From NCBI GenBank assembly GCA_049487715.1, contig CP150581.1, forward strand, positions 186,001 through 250,000: a DNA stretch of 64,000 nt, in the 5' to 3' direction. The translations under genes and the position numbers were made by a program. Positions 1 through 10,785 of the stretch are shown here, one piece after another. The notes under the pieces were generated by a model that saw nothing but the letters and a program-made list of their open reading frames with translations, had not been told where the DNA came from and did no database searches. Position 1 is the first letter of the stretch. The number at the start of each line of letters is the position of its first letter. Source of the DNA: Pycnococcus provasolii. Taxonomy: Eukaryota > Chlorophyta > Pseudoscourfieldiophyceae > Pseudoscourfieldiales.

Positions 1-2993
1 CTTGCCTCGGCTCCACGCAGGTTCCACACGTAAACAGCCTCGGAGTGCGTGATTGTGATCGCCTTGCGACCTTCGTCCGCGACAACAACCTTCGTCACGC
101 CGTCGGTGTGACCGATGAATGACTGGAATGCGTGCGTCTTCATGTCCCAAACCTTCAGCCACTTGTCGTCTCCACCCGTCACCACGAGCTGGCCGGCAGG
201 ATCGGGGGCAAACGCGAAGCAGTCCGTGCCGTGGATGCTCGTCAGCTTGCCAACGCAGCGTCCTGTCGACGTCGAGTAGCGCTCGAGCGTGCGAGCACTC
301 GTGCTCACGAGAACCTCGCTGCCGTCCGCGGAGAAATCGATGTGGCACGCCGAGGCCGAGCCGCCAGACGCGAGCTCGATGCGGCTGTGCGGCGTGAGCG
401 CGGGCAGGTGAAACAGCAGCACGCTCGTGGCATTGGGGCCGAGCGCCGCCAGCAGCGTTCCGTCATTCGAGACGGCCATTGCCGCGCCGCGTCCTGCGGT
501 GTTCGTCGAAAGGTACTTGATGGGCAGGTACGACTGCGTCGTGTCATACACGCACAGGTTGCCCTCTGAGCCGAAGGTGAGGAGCAGTGTACCGTCCGGC
601 GTGAAGGCTACCTGCTCAACGGCTCCGCGGTGCTGCCTGAGCTCCTGGATCAGAGCGGTGGTGGCAATGGAGAAGACGCGAACGACGCCACCGTCGAATC
701 CGCACGCGATGACGTACTCGCTTGGGTGGTATGCCACGCTATGCACGCTCTCCGACGGCGCGTCGAATTCGTACAGCTGCTCGCACGTGCGAAGGCTCCA
801 GACGCGGATCGATCCGTCGGCAGAGACGGTGCAGAACTCCGGGCGCATCGGGTCCGCCGCGACGTCGCGCACGCTGTCGATATGGCTGCGCATCAGTGTC
901 GTGTACTGGTGCGTGGGAATGTCCAGCATTCCCACGCTGCCGCTCTCCGTCCCGATGGCAATCTGCAAGCCGTCGGCGGAAACGGAGACGGACGTCACGG
1001 GAGACTCGTGCTCCGCCTCGAGAAAGAAGTCGGAGAAGTCCACCGGCCACACGCGCAGGAACTTGTCGTCGCTTCCGGTGACGACAAAACCCTCGTTCAC
1101 GACGATGCTATTGATTGCGCCGTGGTGCAAATTGTAGACGCATTCCAGCTGGCGGCGGCCGTAGTTGCACTGGAACACCGATCCGCTGACCGTAGACACG
1201 AACACGTGGCGCTCGTCGAGTTCCGTCAGTCCGTAGCCAGCCTCGTACGCAAGGTCCGTGAAGATGTTCTGCGTAAGCTCCTCCTTCATCAGGCCCGGCG
1301 CAAGCCCGTGCGTCGACGCCTTTGACGTGCGATGCTCTCCGAGGTTGACGCTGCATCCGCGCAGCTGGCCATTTTTGAGGCGATAAATGCGAATGCTGTC
1401 GCGCCCGCATGTCATCAGACGATCCTCCTCGAACGGGCTGAACTTGGCTCGACGCACGTGGTAGTCCGTCGCATGCTTCACCACCACCTCCGCGCGGTGT
1501 CCGCTGCGAAGTCCGGAGATGTCCCAGACAACGATGAGCTGTTTACCGTGTCCGTCAAAGCCAACCGCCAGGAGCGCGCGCGCATCCGGGGACACGTCCA
1601 CGCAGCACAGCCCTCCGGCGTGTGCGTTGAGGATGGACAGGCAGTCGCCGGTAGCAAAGTCCCATACGCGAATGACGGACGCCTTGCCCTCCTGTGCAGT
1701 TGCCATGAGCGACCCGTCGTTGCTGAACGCGATTCCAATCACCGGAGCCGAGTGGCCGACGAAGAAGCGCTGCCCCGTGCCGTCGCTGCGATTCGCAACG
1801 ACGTTGTTTCCGCACGGGAAGACCATCTCCTTCTCCGGCCCGGCGTGTGGGCTCCACGTGAGCGCATTGGACAATTCGCCGCTGAAGCCGACGACGGCAT
1901 GCAGCTCCATGATCGGGTCGGGGAGCAGCTCCGGCGCCTTCCTCGCCCGCGGCGTCATGGCGGCCACCTGCTGTTCTCTGCCACCCTCGCCGGGGATCTG
2001 CAGCACCTGCTCGTACGACGTCACCTTCGCGCCGATCGGCTTGCGGAAAGCCGTCTCCGCGCCAAAGTGCCTCACAACCTTGACGCGGTTCTCGCTGTCT
2101 CGCGACACGGTGCGCGTTTTGTTAATCGCTGCGGGCGAAGGCAGCGGCGCGGCGTCGTCGCGCCTTCGCGACGGCGGGGCTGTCGCAGGTCGCGCCGGCG
2201 ATCCTCCGCTTCCCACGTTGGCGACGTCGTCGTACATGGCCGTGGCCAGTGCGCTCTCACGGCTCTGCTTGCCTGCCCCAGGTGGAGTAGGCACGGGTGG
2301 TGGTACGGCGGCGTGCGCATCCTTCGGCTCTGCGGGAAGCCACGCAAAGTCGTAGTGCGCGGTGGGGTCCACCGCGTGGCTGAGGCACATGTCTCGCGGC
2401 AGTGTTCTGAGGTTGTACTTTTCGTCGGACGTGAACACGTTGCGCACCGCCATGTTCGCGCAGAGCTGAATCGCCTTGATGCACTCGTACGGCGCGCGCG
2501 TGTACGGCGAGACGATGGCGCCTAGGTCGACGGCGAGCACGGTCCACCTCGTGCTGTTGACGACGAAAGGCAGCTGCACTCCACTTCCTCGCCCAGGTAT
2601 GCGCACGCTGCTGTTATTTCCGCTGCTGCTTTTCTTGAACAGGTTGGATATCGAGACGCGCGTCGTGAACTTATCTTTCGTGACAATATCGATATGCACG
2701 ACGAAGTACTTTCGCGGGTCAAGTTGAAGTTCGAGGTAGATGAACCGGCCCGTTAAACCGAGTGAGTCCGTTCGCGACGAGCGCGGGATGGCGACGTAGT
2801 TTGCGGCCGGAACGTTGCCTTGAATTAACAGAGCTTTTTTCCCAATCACGCGGTCCATGATGGCGGAGACATCCCCTTCTCTGATACAGTCACGCCATGT
2901 ATCGACACCCGCGAGCTTGAAGACGTTCACGAACGGGTGCTGCCAGACACGGGAGCGCGACGCTAACGTACTAGTTGAAGTCGAAGTAGTCAT
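1..2993 (-). CDS. WDR90: WDR90/POC16 centriole scaffold protein (3' end beyond window)
   Basis: The reading frame is open without interruption from the ATG at 2993 to the left edge, so about 998 residues are seen and the C-terminus is missing. Residues about 13-120 form a CFAP20-type (DUF667) domain opening WQHPFVNVFKLAGVDTW, with VPAANYVAIPRSS and LGLTGRFIYLEL following, the arrangement of animal WDR90 and algal POC16. After a low-complexity Pro/Ala/Arg linker (about 200-340) come WD40 blades, e.g. GHSAPVIGIAFSNDGSLMAT and VVTGSDDKFLRVWPVDF. Known role of the family: a microtubule-doublet/triplet-associated protein of the inner scaffold of centrioles and basal bodies. The domain order CFAP20 then WD40 is diagnostic, so identity is secure; the total WD40 length cannot be judged. 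It is divergent from the kinase at 4434. No intron is needed. Confidence 0.9.
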   Translation of the reverse strand, partial: MTTSTSTSTLASRSRVWQHPFVNVFKLAGVDTWRDCIREGDVSAIMDRVIGKKALLIQGNVPAANYVAIPRSSRTDSLGLTGRFIYLELQLDPRKYFVVHIDIVTKDKFTTRVSISNLFKKSSSGNNSSVRIPGRGSGVQLPFVVNSTRWTVLAVDLGAIVSPYTRAPYECIKAIQLCANMAVRNVFTSDEKYNLRTLPRDMCLSHAVDPTAHYDFAWLPAEPKDAHAAVPPPVPTPPGAGKQSRESALATAMYDDVANVGSGGSPARPATAPPSRRRDDAAPLPSPAAINKTRTVSRDSENRVKVVRHFGAETAFRKPIGAKVTSYEQVLQIPGEGGREQQVAAMTPRARKAPELLPDPIMELHAVVGFSGELSNALTWSPHAGPEKEMVFPCGNNVVANRSDGTGQRFFVGHSAPVIGIAFSNDGSLMATAQEGKASVIRVWDFATGDCLSILNAHAGGLCCVDVSPDARALLAVGFDGHGKQLIVVWDISGLRSGHRAEVVVKHATDYHVRRAKFSPFEEDRLMTCGRDSIRIYRLKNGQLRGCSVNLGEHRTSKASTHGLAPGLMKEELTQNIFTDLAYEAGYGLTELDERHVFVSTVSGSVFQCNYGRRQLECVYNLHHGAINSIVVNEGFVVTGSDDKFLRVWPVDFSDFFLEAEHESPVTSVSVSADGLQIAIGTESGSVGMLDIPTHQYTTLMRSHIDSVRDVAADPMRPEFCTVSADGSIRVWSLRTCEQLYEFDAPSESVHSVAYHPSEYVIACGFDGGVVRVFSIATTALIQELRQHRGAVEQVAFTPDGTLLLTFGSEGNLCVYDTTQSYLPIKYLSTNTAGRGAAMAVSNDGTLLAALGPNATSVLLFHLPALTPHSRIELASGGSASACHIDFSADGSEVLVSTSARTLERYSTSTGRCVGKLTSIHGTDCFAFAPDPAGQLVVTGGDDKWLKVWDMKTHAFQSFIGHTDGVTKVVVADEGRKAITITHSEAVYVWNLRGAEA

Positions 2994-4433
<1,440 letters not shown>

Positions 4434-6656
4434 ATGGCGTCTGGCTCCCAGTCCTCTTCGTCTTCGTTTCACGATGATCTCCGTGCCTGTTTATTATTCT
4501 GCCAGAGGAATGGCTTAATAAAGTCGTTCGCCGTGCTCCAGGAGGAGAGTGCGTCGAGGCACTCCCTCATCTCTGGGGGGCTTTCTGGTGGTGGTGGTTC
4601 TGGGGGGCCTTCCGGTGGTAATGATTCGGGGCCTTCTGGATCATCGGCGGCTGTGGGGGGATCTGTGCCGTCGCAGTCGCCGTCGCAGCTTGGGCTTGGG
4701 AATCAGAATGCTTTAGGGTTAGGTTCGCGTTTGGAAATGCAACAGCAAAGTTCGGTCGTCTCGCGGTCATTCACGCTCGGCACAACAACAAATCAAGCGA
4801 TGAACAACAATCACAGGGACGCGTCGACGTCGTCGTACGCATCCGCAAGGGAACCGCAGAATAACCAGGCTGCTGCGGCGAACTTGCACAACACGTCATC
4901 CACGCCGACGACGTCGGCAGCCGCTGCACTGGCACACCAGAGAATCCACAACAGAGACGGACACGGACACGGGCACGGACACGGCGACGGCGACTCGGAA
5001 AGCCCCGAACAGGCGGCGGGAGGAATCGTGCGCTCGCCGGTCGAAGACGAAACAACCTTCTACGAACTGCACGTCGCAGACTACGTCGAGGACGACGACA
5101 CATTCTTCTACACTGCCAAGGCGACCGCCGTCGCCGCGGAACTCCAACGGTCCGAGGCGACGGCGTGCAAACTCGAGCAAGACGCGTCGACGGCGTCGCC
5201 GAACAAGGCGACTGTCAACAGCTTCGGCGAAAGCCCTGACAGCAACAGCCTGCGCATGCACAGGCTCAACGACAGCATGGATAGCATCGCGTACGACGAC
5301 GACGACGACGACGACGACGACCAGGATGACTTCTACGAAGGCCTGTCGAACCAACATGGAGGGGGAGGGGCATTCACGTTCGCATCCACGAGCAGCGTGA
5401 GCAACGACGATGCCGCCGAGGCTTTCGGTGGTGGAGGAGGTGCGACGGTACTCGGCTGGGCAGCCAATGCCACGGGGCCGGGATCGCCACGCAGCCCCGG
5501 CGTCGAATCGCCGAGCGCAACCACCGACGCCGTCATGGCACGAGCCGAGGCTGTGCAGCAGAATGCCGACCTGCTGCGAGAGTATGAAATCATCGACCTG
5601 CGCGTCATCCACCGGCGCGGACACACCGGATTCGAGGAGGAGAAGGAATTTCCAATCGAAATGCACAGCGTGATTGCAGGTCGGTACCACATTCTCGAGT
5701 TTCTTGGATCCGCGGCATTCAGCAGAGCGGTGCAGGCGATCGACCTTCAGACGGGACGGCACGTTTGTGTGAAGATCATTCGCAACAACAAGGACCTGAA
5801 CGACCAGAGCTTGGACGAGGTCAAGATACTTCGCTACGTCAACCGCATGGACCCGATGGATACGAAGGGCGTCCTTCGCCTGTACGACTTCTTCTACTTC
5901 AAGGAGCACCTGTTCATCGTCACGGAGCTGCTACGCGCAAACCTGTACGAATTCCAGAAGTACAATCGCGAGATTGGCGAGGAACCGTACTTCACCATGC
6001 CTCGCATACAGTCCATCGCGCGGCAGGTGCTCACGAGCCTGGATTTTCTTCACGGCCTCGGCTTGATTCACAACGATCTCAAGCCCGAGAACATCTTGAT
6101 ACAGAGCTACAGCCGGTGTGTGGTGAAGGTGATTGATCTCGGATCGAGCTGCTTCACCACGGACCACCTCTCGTCGTACGTGCAGAGTCGATCGTACCGT
6201 GCGCCCGAGGTGATTCTTGGGCACTTCCCATACGATCAGCGCATCGATATCTGGAGCTTGGGATTGATCTTAGCTGAGCTGTACTCTGGACGTATCGTGC
6301 TTCAGAACCACAGCTTGGCAAGCTTGCTCGCACGCCTCGTGTCCATCTTCGGACCTCTGCCCGAAAGCCTTCTGAAGAAGAGTAAGTTCACGCACCGCTA
6401 CTACACGCGCGACCTCCAGACGATCTTCGAGCGCGACGAACGCACGAAGCGCACGTGCGTGCTGACGCCTGTACCCACGACGCTTAGATCACGCATGGTT
6501 GACGATGCTCATCCCATGGCACGTTCGGCGGGCCTCCCACCTCTGGACGACGATTTTGTGGACTTTCTGAAATTTCTGCTGCAACTGCATCCTGAGGATC
6601 GTCCTACGGCGAGTCAGGCGCTCGCACACCCGTGGCTGCGGAAGGAGTACGCGTAG
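4434..6656 (+). CDS. DYRKP: DYRKP-class dual-specificity protein kinase
   Basis: 740 residues. The long N-terminus (1-410) is Ser/Gly/Asn-rich with a His-Gly repeat near 180 and an Asp run near 285. The kinase domain starts about residue 417 with FLGSAAFSRAVQA, the loop sequence typical of the plant/algal DYRKP group, followed by VCVKII (catalytic Lys about 445), IHNDLKPENIL (about 545), VIDLGSSCF (DLG replacing DFG, as in DYRKs) and YVQSRSYRAPEVILG (activation loop). C-lobe sequence such as LASLLARLVSIFGP also matches DYRKP rather than DYRK1, DYRK2 or YAK1. Family members autophosphorylate on an activation-loop Tyr and phosphorylate Ser/Thr; algal homologues are linked to growth and starch or lipid control. 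HND replaces the usual HCD/HRD, but the catalytic Asp is kept. The ATG at 4434 is the first in frame. Convergent with the gene ending at 6859. Confidence 0.9.
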   Translation: MASGSQSSSSSFHDDLRACLLFCQRNGLIKSFAVLQEESASRHSLISGGLSGGGGSGGPSGGNDSGPSGSSAAVGGSVPSQSPSQLGLGNQNALGLGSRLEMQQQSSVVSRSFTLGTTTNQAMNNNHRDASTSSYASAREPQNNQAAAANLHNTSSTPTTSAAAALAHQRIHNRDGHGHGHGHGDGDSESPEQAAGGIVRSPVEDETTFYELHVADYVEDDDTFFYTAKATAVAAELQRSEATACKLEQDASTASPNKATVNSFGESPDSNSLRMHRLNDSMDSIAYDDDDDDDDDQDDFYEGLSNQHGGGGAFTFASTSSVSNDDAAEAFGGGGGATVLGWAANATGPGSPRSPGVESPSATTDAVMARAEAVQQNADLLREYEIIDLRVIHRRGHTGFEEEKEFPIEMHSVIAGRYHILEFLGSAAFSRAVQAIDLQTGRHVCVKIIRNNKDLNDQSLDEVKILRYVNRMDPMDTKGVLRLYDFFYFKEHLFIVTELLRANLYEFQKYNREIGEEPYFTMPRIQSIARQVLTSLDFLHGLGLIHNDLKPENILIQSYSRCVVKVIDLGSSCFTTDHLSSYVQSRSYRAPEVILGHFPYDQRIDIWSLGLILAELYSGRIVLQNHSLASLLARLVSIFGPLPESLLKKSKFTHRYYTRDLQTIFERDERTKRTCVLTPVPTTLRSRMVDDAHPMARSAGLPPLDDDFVDFLKFLLQLHPEDRPTASQALAHPWLRKEYA

Positions 6657-6858
6657 TAAGTACTGCGTAGTAAGTCCTTTGTAGTAAGTTAAAAAAATAA
6701 AAAATTGTCTTTTTGTTTTTTTTTGTTCAAAACAACGGCCCGCCCCGTGTGACTGTGGACCGACCGTTGGACGAAGTACAGTACATTCCATTACTGAAGA
6801 ATGAGCAATCAACATTACAAAGTGGCGGTGCCGGGCAATCGCTGCCGTTGCGGACGTG

Positions 6859-7845
6859 TCAGTCCTCGCGTCGTCCAAAGGCGCTTCGCACGATGTCCGC
6901 ACCGTCTGAAGCGCACTCGCGAAGCAGCGTCCCGAGCGTGGCGTGCTCAACCAGCATCCACCTCTCCTTGACGACTTCGTCTTGCGCGGTGTTCGCATAG
7001 TCAGCAAGGCGCACCCACTCCTGTACCACAGGCTTGCTTTCCTCGCTGTCGTCAGTCTGCACGTGAAGTCTGCGCATGCAGGTGACGGCGACGACGTCCT
7101 CCGGCGCGGCGGATCCGGCGATGCGCGCGCTGAGTGATGCGTCCGAGCGCACGAAGACGCGATCTTTGTGCACGACTTTGAAGTGCGCGTTCGCGTTAAT
7201 GTTGACGGGTGGCGGTAGTCCCGGGTTGAGTAAGGCTGGTGCGATTTCAGGCAGGTCGAGCACGCCATCCCCGCCAACCACCTCCAAGAGCTGTCCGTGA
7301 ACTTCGTGGTGCGCAAGCACCCAGCACTCGTGCGCATCCCCCGGCGCGCGTCTTACGTTCCTGAGTTCGACGGGGTCGAGCAGTCGCAGCCACTTACCGT
7401 TTCGCGCATCCGCGTGCACGCGCACACCCTCCGCGCGCCGTCCTGCGACTGGTGCGGATAGTGCCGGCGCCCGTCTCACGGCGATGGCTGGCTTGAATAT
7501 GACTTCAAGCACGCATATCGCCGTTGGTTTGGATGAGGAAAACGCCGCAAACTGTGCGTCAGCCTTGGAGGCATCCGAGCCCGGTGCTCCAGTTATGCGC
7601 AGGACTGCAGGTGTTGATTTCGCCTCCGCGCCGTTACGAGCGAGAGGAACGTGCCAGTGGTCTCTATCCCCTAAAATCGCACGTTCGATGGCGGATAATC
7701 CGGACGCTCCCCGTGCGGACGAGTAAGCGTCTGACGAGCTTCCCCCAGAGTTTCCATTCCTCCTCTGACTGTGAAACAAAGATGATAAGTTCATGGATGA
7801 CACAGTACCATTACCATTACCATTACCACCACCTCTGGACGACAT
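6859..7845 (-). CDS. Protein with two SH3-like repeats, function unknown
   Basis: The likely start is the ATG at 7845 (MSSRGGG...), giving about 328 residues; the frame stays open upstream to 7950 but that part reads as untranslated hydrophobic sequence. After a low-complexity Gly/Asn/Ser N-terminus, two similar units appear. Unit one runs from VLEVIFKPAIAVRRAP to ECWVLAHHEVHGQLLE; unit two from HFKVVHKDRVFVRSDASLSA to ERWMLVEHATLGTLLRE. Each has an initial V-x-V-R-x-x-P/S strand pair, a central WLRL or WVRL and a final WVL/WML plus short helix, which is the pattern of bacterial-type SH3 (SH3b-like) domains. This is inferred from pattern only; no enzyme motif is visible. Divergent from the acyl carrier protein gene. 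Confidence 0.6.
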   Translation of the reverse strand: MSSRGGGNGNGNGTVSSMNLSSLFHSQRRNGNSGGSSSDAYSSARGASGLSAIERAILGDRDHWHVPLARNGAEAKSTPAVLRITGAPGSDASKADAQFAAFSSSKPTAICVLEVIFKPAIAVRRAPALSAPVAGRRAEGVRVHADARNGKWLRLLDPVELRNVRRAPGDAHECWVLAHHEVHGQLLEVVGGDGVLDLPEIAPALLNPGLPPPVNINANAHFKVVHKDRVFVRSDASLSARIAGSAAPEDVVAVTCMRRLHVQTDDSEESKPVVQEWVRLADYANTAQDEVVKERWMLVEHATLGTLLRECASDGADIVRSAFGRRED

Positions 7846-8006
7846 GACAAACAGCAAAGCAGAAAGAAAAACACAGCCAAACACGGGAAAAAAACAACAA
7901 AATAACGCACAAAAATAAAAAAAAACGGGTGAGAACGATTTGTCACACACACGAGAACCGTCTAGAACCGTCCCCTCTTGCGACCGCCCAGATGCCGGAG
8001 AACAAG

Positions 8007-8100
8007 TAACCCTAACCCTAACCCTAATCGCAATACCAATACCCTAACCCATCCCTCTCGTAACCCTAATCGCACTCCATAGACTAGTCAATACCCTAAC
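8007..8100 (+). promoter_or_regulatory. Telomere-type CCCTAA array upstream of mtACP
   Basis: A perfect run of three CCCTAA units at 8007-8029 is followed by scattered single units to 8100, about 140-235 nt before the mtACP start. CCCTAA is on that gene's sense strand. It resembles plant telo-box promoter elements (AAACCCTAA); function is inferred. Confidence 0.6.
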
Positions 8101-8242
8101 CGGTTTCTCCCTTCCCCCGGACCACCCACCTCCCCGGCGTCCGTTGGCTCATCAAACCCTAGCTAGGCCAGGACGGGTTGCGCCGACACCCTGAAAGCTG
8201 TCCCATCGTCCCTCAATCGCCGCTCCCCACAAGCATACCACC

Positions 8243-8892
8243 ATGGCGTCTCTGCTGCGCACTTCTTTTTCTTTGGGATTGTTGAAGAACATGGCTGTAC
8301 CTTTGAAAGTATCCAGAGCACCTGGGGTGCTGGTTCCTTCGCTGTCGCCGTCGACTTCTTTTGCGTTTACTCGGTTCTTTGGGGAGACGTCGTTCCTCGG
8401 AAAGGATGAGGTGCGTACTTGGTGTCGTGTTTGTGTTTGGTGTCGTGTTTGTGGTGGTTGGTTTCGACGGAGATTGTTCATGTTGTTTTCTGTTTTCTGT
8501 TTTCTGTTTTCTGTTTTCTTTTTGCTTTTTGTGATTTTCTTTTTTTCTGTTGTTTTTCGTTTTCATCAGGAGGATGATGCATCATAGCATAGAATATACA
8601 ACAACTACCACACGTATGTATACTCACACTCCTCTGATTCCACACACACACACACCAGGTGACTGAGCGCATTCTCTCTGTCGTGAAGGACTTCGGAAAG
8701 GTGGAGGAGGGAAAACTGTCACCGACGGCGCACTTCAACAAGGACCTCGGACTCGACTCGCTCGACGCCGTGGAGGTGGTGATGGCGCTTGAGGAGGAAT
8801 TCGCCATTGAGATTCCGGATGCCGAGGCGGATCGGATTCTCTCCGTCGGCGACGCTGTGACGTACATCACCGCGCACCCGCACGCCGTTTAA
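8243..8892 (+). CDS. Mitochondrial acyl carrier protein (one intron)
   Basis: Two exons, 8243-8410 and 8659-8892, joined in phase 0. The intron 8411-8658 has donor GTGCGT, a pyrimidine-rich interior with TTTTCTG repeats and acceptor CACACCAG. The mature part is 134 residues with a targeting peptide over the first 50 or so. The junction KDE/VTERILSVV and the motif LGLDSLDAVEVVMALEEEF identify an ACP; the Ser of DSL carries 4'-phosphopantetheine. The sequence is of the mitochondrial ACP type, which serves type II fatty acid/lipoate synthesis and is a subunit of respiratory complex I. Length and motif are normal. Neighbours are the SH3-like gene (divergent) and mS35 (convergent, 152 bp apart). 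Confidence 0.92.
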
Positions 8893-9044
8893 GTAAATGC
8901 AGACAGAAAAGGGAACATCGACGACGACGACTTCATTAAAAAAAAAAAAAATAAAAAACATGAAAAAGAAAAGTGTAGTGGTAGTTACGGTACTTACTTA
9001 GTGGTTACTACTGTAGTTGAAGTCACACGAAACGTGAGACGACT

Positions 9045-10128
9045 TCAGAGTGCACGTGCCTCGCGAACCAGGTCACGCACCATGCGCAACGCCTCGCGGC
9101 GATTATCCTCGCGACGCGTGTACTTTGCCACGCTGACGGTGAAGTCGTCCGTCTGCGGGTCGTAGCGCCGTCCCACAATCGCCCTCAACGCCATCGTCTG
9201 TCGCTCGTCAAGACGCGCCGCCTGTGCGAGCGTTGACAACTTCACGCTCAACTTCGCCTTGCGATTCAGAGGGTGGTTCGGCGGGTCGTATCCACTCGGT
9301 ATGACGACCGTCGTCAGCCACCGCATCGTCGTGTTGTATGGAGGGAGGTGACTTCTGACGACAGGCGGTGCACTCTCGACGTCGTCGGCGCCGTCCTTGG
9401 CCACGGCGAGCATCAGGTGGCTGATAGGCTCGCACGTCAGCACCCCTGCCCTGCTGAGAGCAGCCGCCTCGCGTGTCAACTGCTTTCCTGGCGTGTCCTC
9501 CTCGTCGAGCCTCTTGCGCATGTCGTCGACGAACTCCCACGGATTTTCCTTTTCGTACTCCGGGAAAACGTCTTCGCTAAACTTCGTGGCTTGCTCCCAC
9601 GCCTCGCCCCAGCTTCCGGCGGCGTGCAGTGGTACGTTCGCCGGCCTTCTTCTTTTCCCTGTTTCCGGGTCGCGCTCAGGGTAGTCACGATACGGATACA
9701 TCCTTCCCTCGGGACCGAAGCTGTCAGGCAGTGGGTAGATGTTCTTTCCTCTCAGACCCTTAATAGGAGCCGTTGGACCACCACCGCCAAACCCACCCAG
9801 TCCAAATCCGCCGCCATCTTGGCTTGTATTGCCACCAACAGTTGCACCACCATCATTGGCTGGCGAAGCTGAGCCTGCTGAGTCCTCCTCCTCCTCCTCC
9901 TGGTGACGAGTCCTGAGAAACAGGAGAAGCATCCGCATCGTGCGAGCCTGCTGAGGAGTCCGCCTGTGACGCCTGAGAAGCTAGTGACGATCCTCCTCCA
10001 CCACCACCTCCCTCTGGAGGAGGAGGTGAAGACGCAAACCCCCTGCAAGGATGTGTATACAAAAACGGTGAAGACAAAATCCTGAACCGCCGAACGAAAG
10101 CCGTAGTGAGCGACGCCATGGATGCCAT
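9045..10128 (-). CDS. MRPS35: Mitochondrial ribosomal protein mS35
   Basis: The body, 9045-9912, is one open frame. The C-terminal signature KLSVKLSTLA...RRYDPQTDDFTVSVAKY.TRREDNRR matches the mS35/Rsm24 family of the mitochondrial small subunit. The N-terminus is in another frame: ATG at 10128 (MASMASLTTAFVRRFRIL...CRGFASS) has a classic presequence. The frames are best connected by an intron 9913-9988 (76 nt, length 3n+1 as required), ending in pyrimidine-rich CTTCTCCTGTTTCTCAG; its donor GTCACT is weak, and a donor 18 nt further in works equally well. Between presequence and domain lies a Gly/Ser/Glu linker. Divergent from the small gene at 10430, with a CCCTAA array between them. Confidence 0.78.
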
Positions 10129-10183
10129 GGGATGAACCGGAATGGAGGGAGCGAGAAAGGGGACGGCAAAACACAAGGGCGGA

Positions 10184-10192
10184 AACCCCGAA
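10184..10192 (-). promoter_or_regulatory. TTCGGGGTT nonamer upstream of mS35
   Basis: The minus strand reads TTCGGGGTT about 60 nt upstream of the mS35 start. The same nonamer, or its complement, occurs upstream of at least four other genes in the window (15376, 28778, 31596, 31635, 37189), so it is a candidate promoter element. Confidence 0.4.
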
Positions 10193-10256
10193 AAGCAAAA
10201 ACCCCAAGACTCCATGAAAACCCTAAACCAGAAACCCGACATACTCCATTCTTGGA

Positions 10257-10290
10257 ACCCTAACCCTAACCCTAAACCCTAAACCCTAAC
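10257..10290 (+). promoter_or_regulatory. Telomere-type array between mS35 and the 10430 gene
   Basis: Five tandem units mixing CCCTAA and CCCTAAA lie 140 nt before the ATG at 10430. CCCTAA is on the plus strand, i.e. sense for the plus-strand gene. Confidence 0.6.
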
Positions 10291-10429
10291 GCTCACTCCC
10301 CTCCCTCCACCCCCTTCTTGCTCCGCCATTCTTCCTCCGCCCCCCCTGGGCCCTCATTCTTGATTCTTGGGAGGCGTAAGTACTTTATTAGAAAGAACGT
10401 CGTCGTCTGCGTCTCTCGAGTCATCTGGA

Positions 10430-10740
10430 ATGTCTCTGCTTTCTCGAGGTTCCCGCAATCCGGCGGAATCAGCAATCGAGTCACGTACGTGCTGCTTCAC
10501 GTCTTAGCCGCAGGAACTGCTGTCGCAGGGTGTGCTGTCGTGCACATCCGACGAACAAAACAACAAGCGCAAGAAACGGGAATGCCACTCGGAGCGCAAG
10601 ATTTTGGAATCGAACCGCTCGCGTCCGATCCCATGCAAGCCATGTCGCAAGTTCTTGCCGCAGCCAAACTAGGGGCGAAGGCGCTCATGACGCGACGGGA
10701 AGGGTCAACCTCAACTGGACCATCAGGAAATCAAAACTGA
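10430..10740 (+). CDS. Small protein of unknown function, probable short intron
   Basis: The coding-like part downstream (CAVVHIRRTKQQAQ...DPMQAMSQVLAAAKLGAK) is open to 10740 but has no usable upstream ATG in its own frame. The ATG at 10430 (MSLLSRGSRNPAESAIES) is in a different frame. It connects if a short intron with donor GTACGT at 10485 is removed using an AG at 10507, 10513 or 10528, all of length 3n+2 as required. Alternatively a GTAAGT donor at 10376 marks an untranslated first exon. Without splicing the frame would hold a hydrophobic segment (VTYVLLHVLAAGTAVAG). No family is recognised. Only 45 bp separate its stop from the SulP gene's stop. Confidence 0.4.
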
Positions 10741-10785
10741 GTGTTTTTTTTTAATTTGTATCTTTTAATCCATTCGAGCACTACC

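Noticed and set aside
1332-2525. 397-codon plus-strand ORF opposite WDR90
   Set aside because: Antisense shadow; the minus frame encodes recognisable CFAP20 and WD40 domains.
10485-10507. Ultrashort (23-30 nt) introns as a new intron class, from candidates at 10485, 55618, 57656 and 60641
   Set aside because: In each case a longer intron (44-80 nt) or a one-base error explains the frames equally well, and the introns I can place firmly are 57 nt or more.
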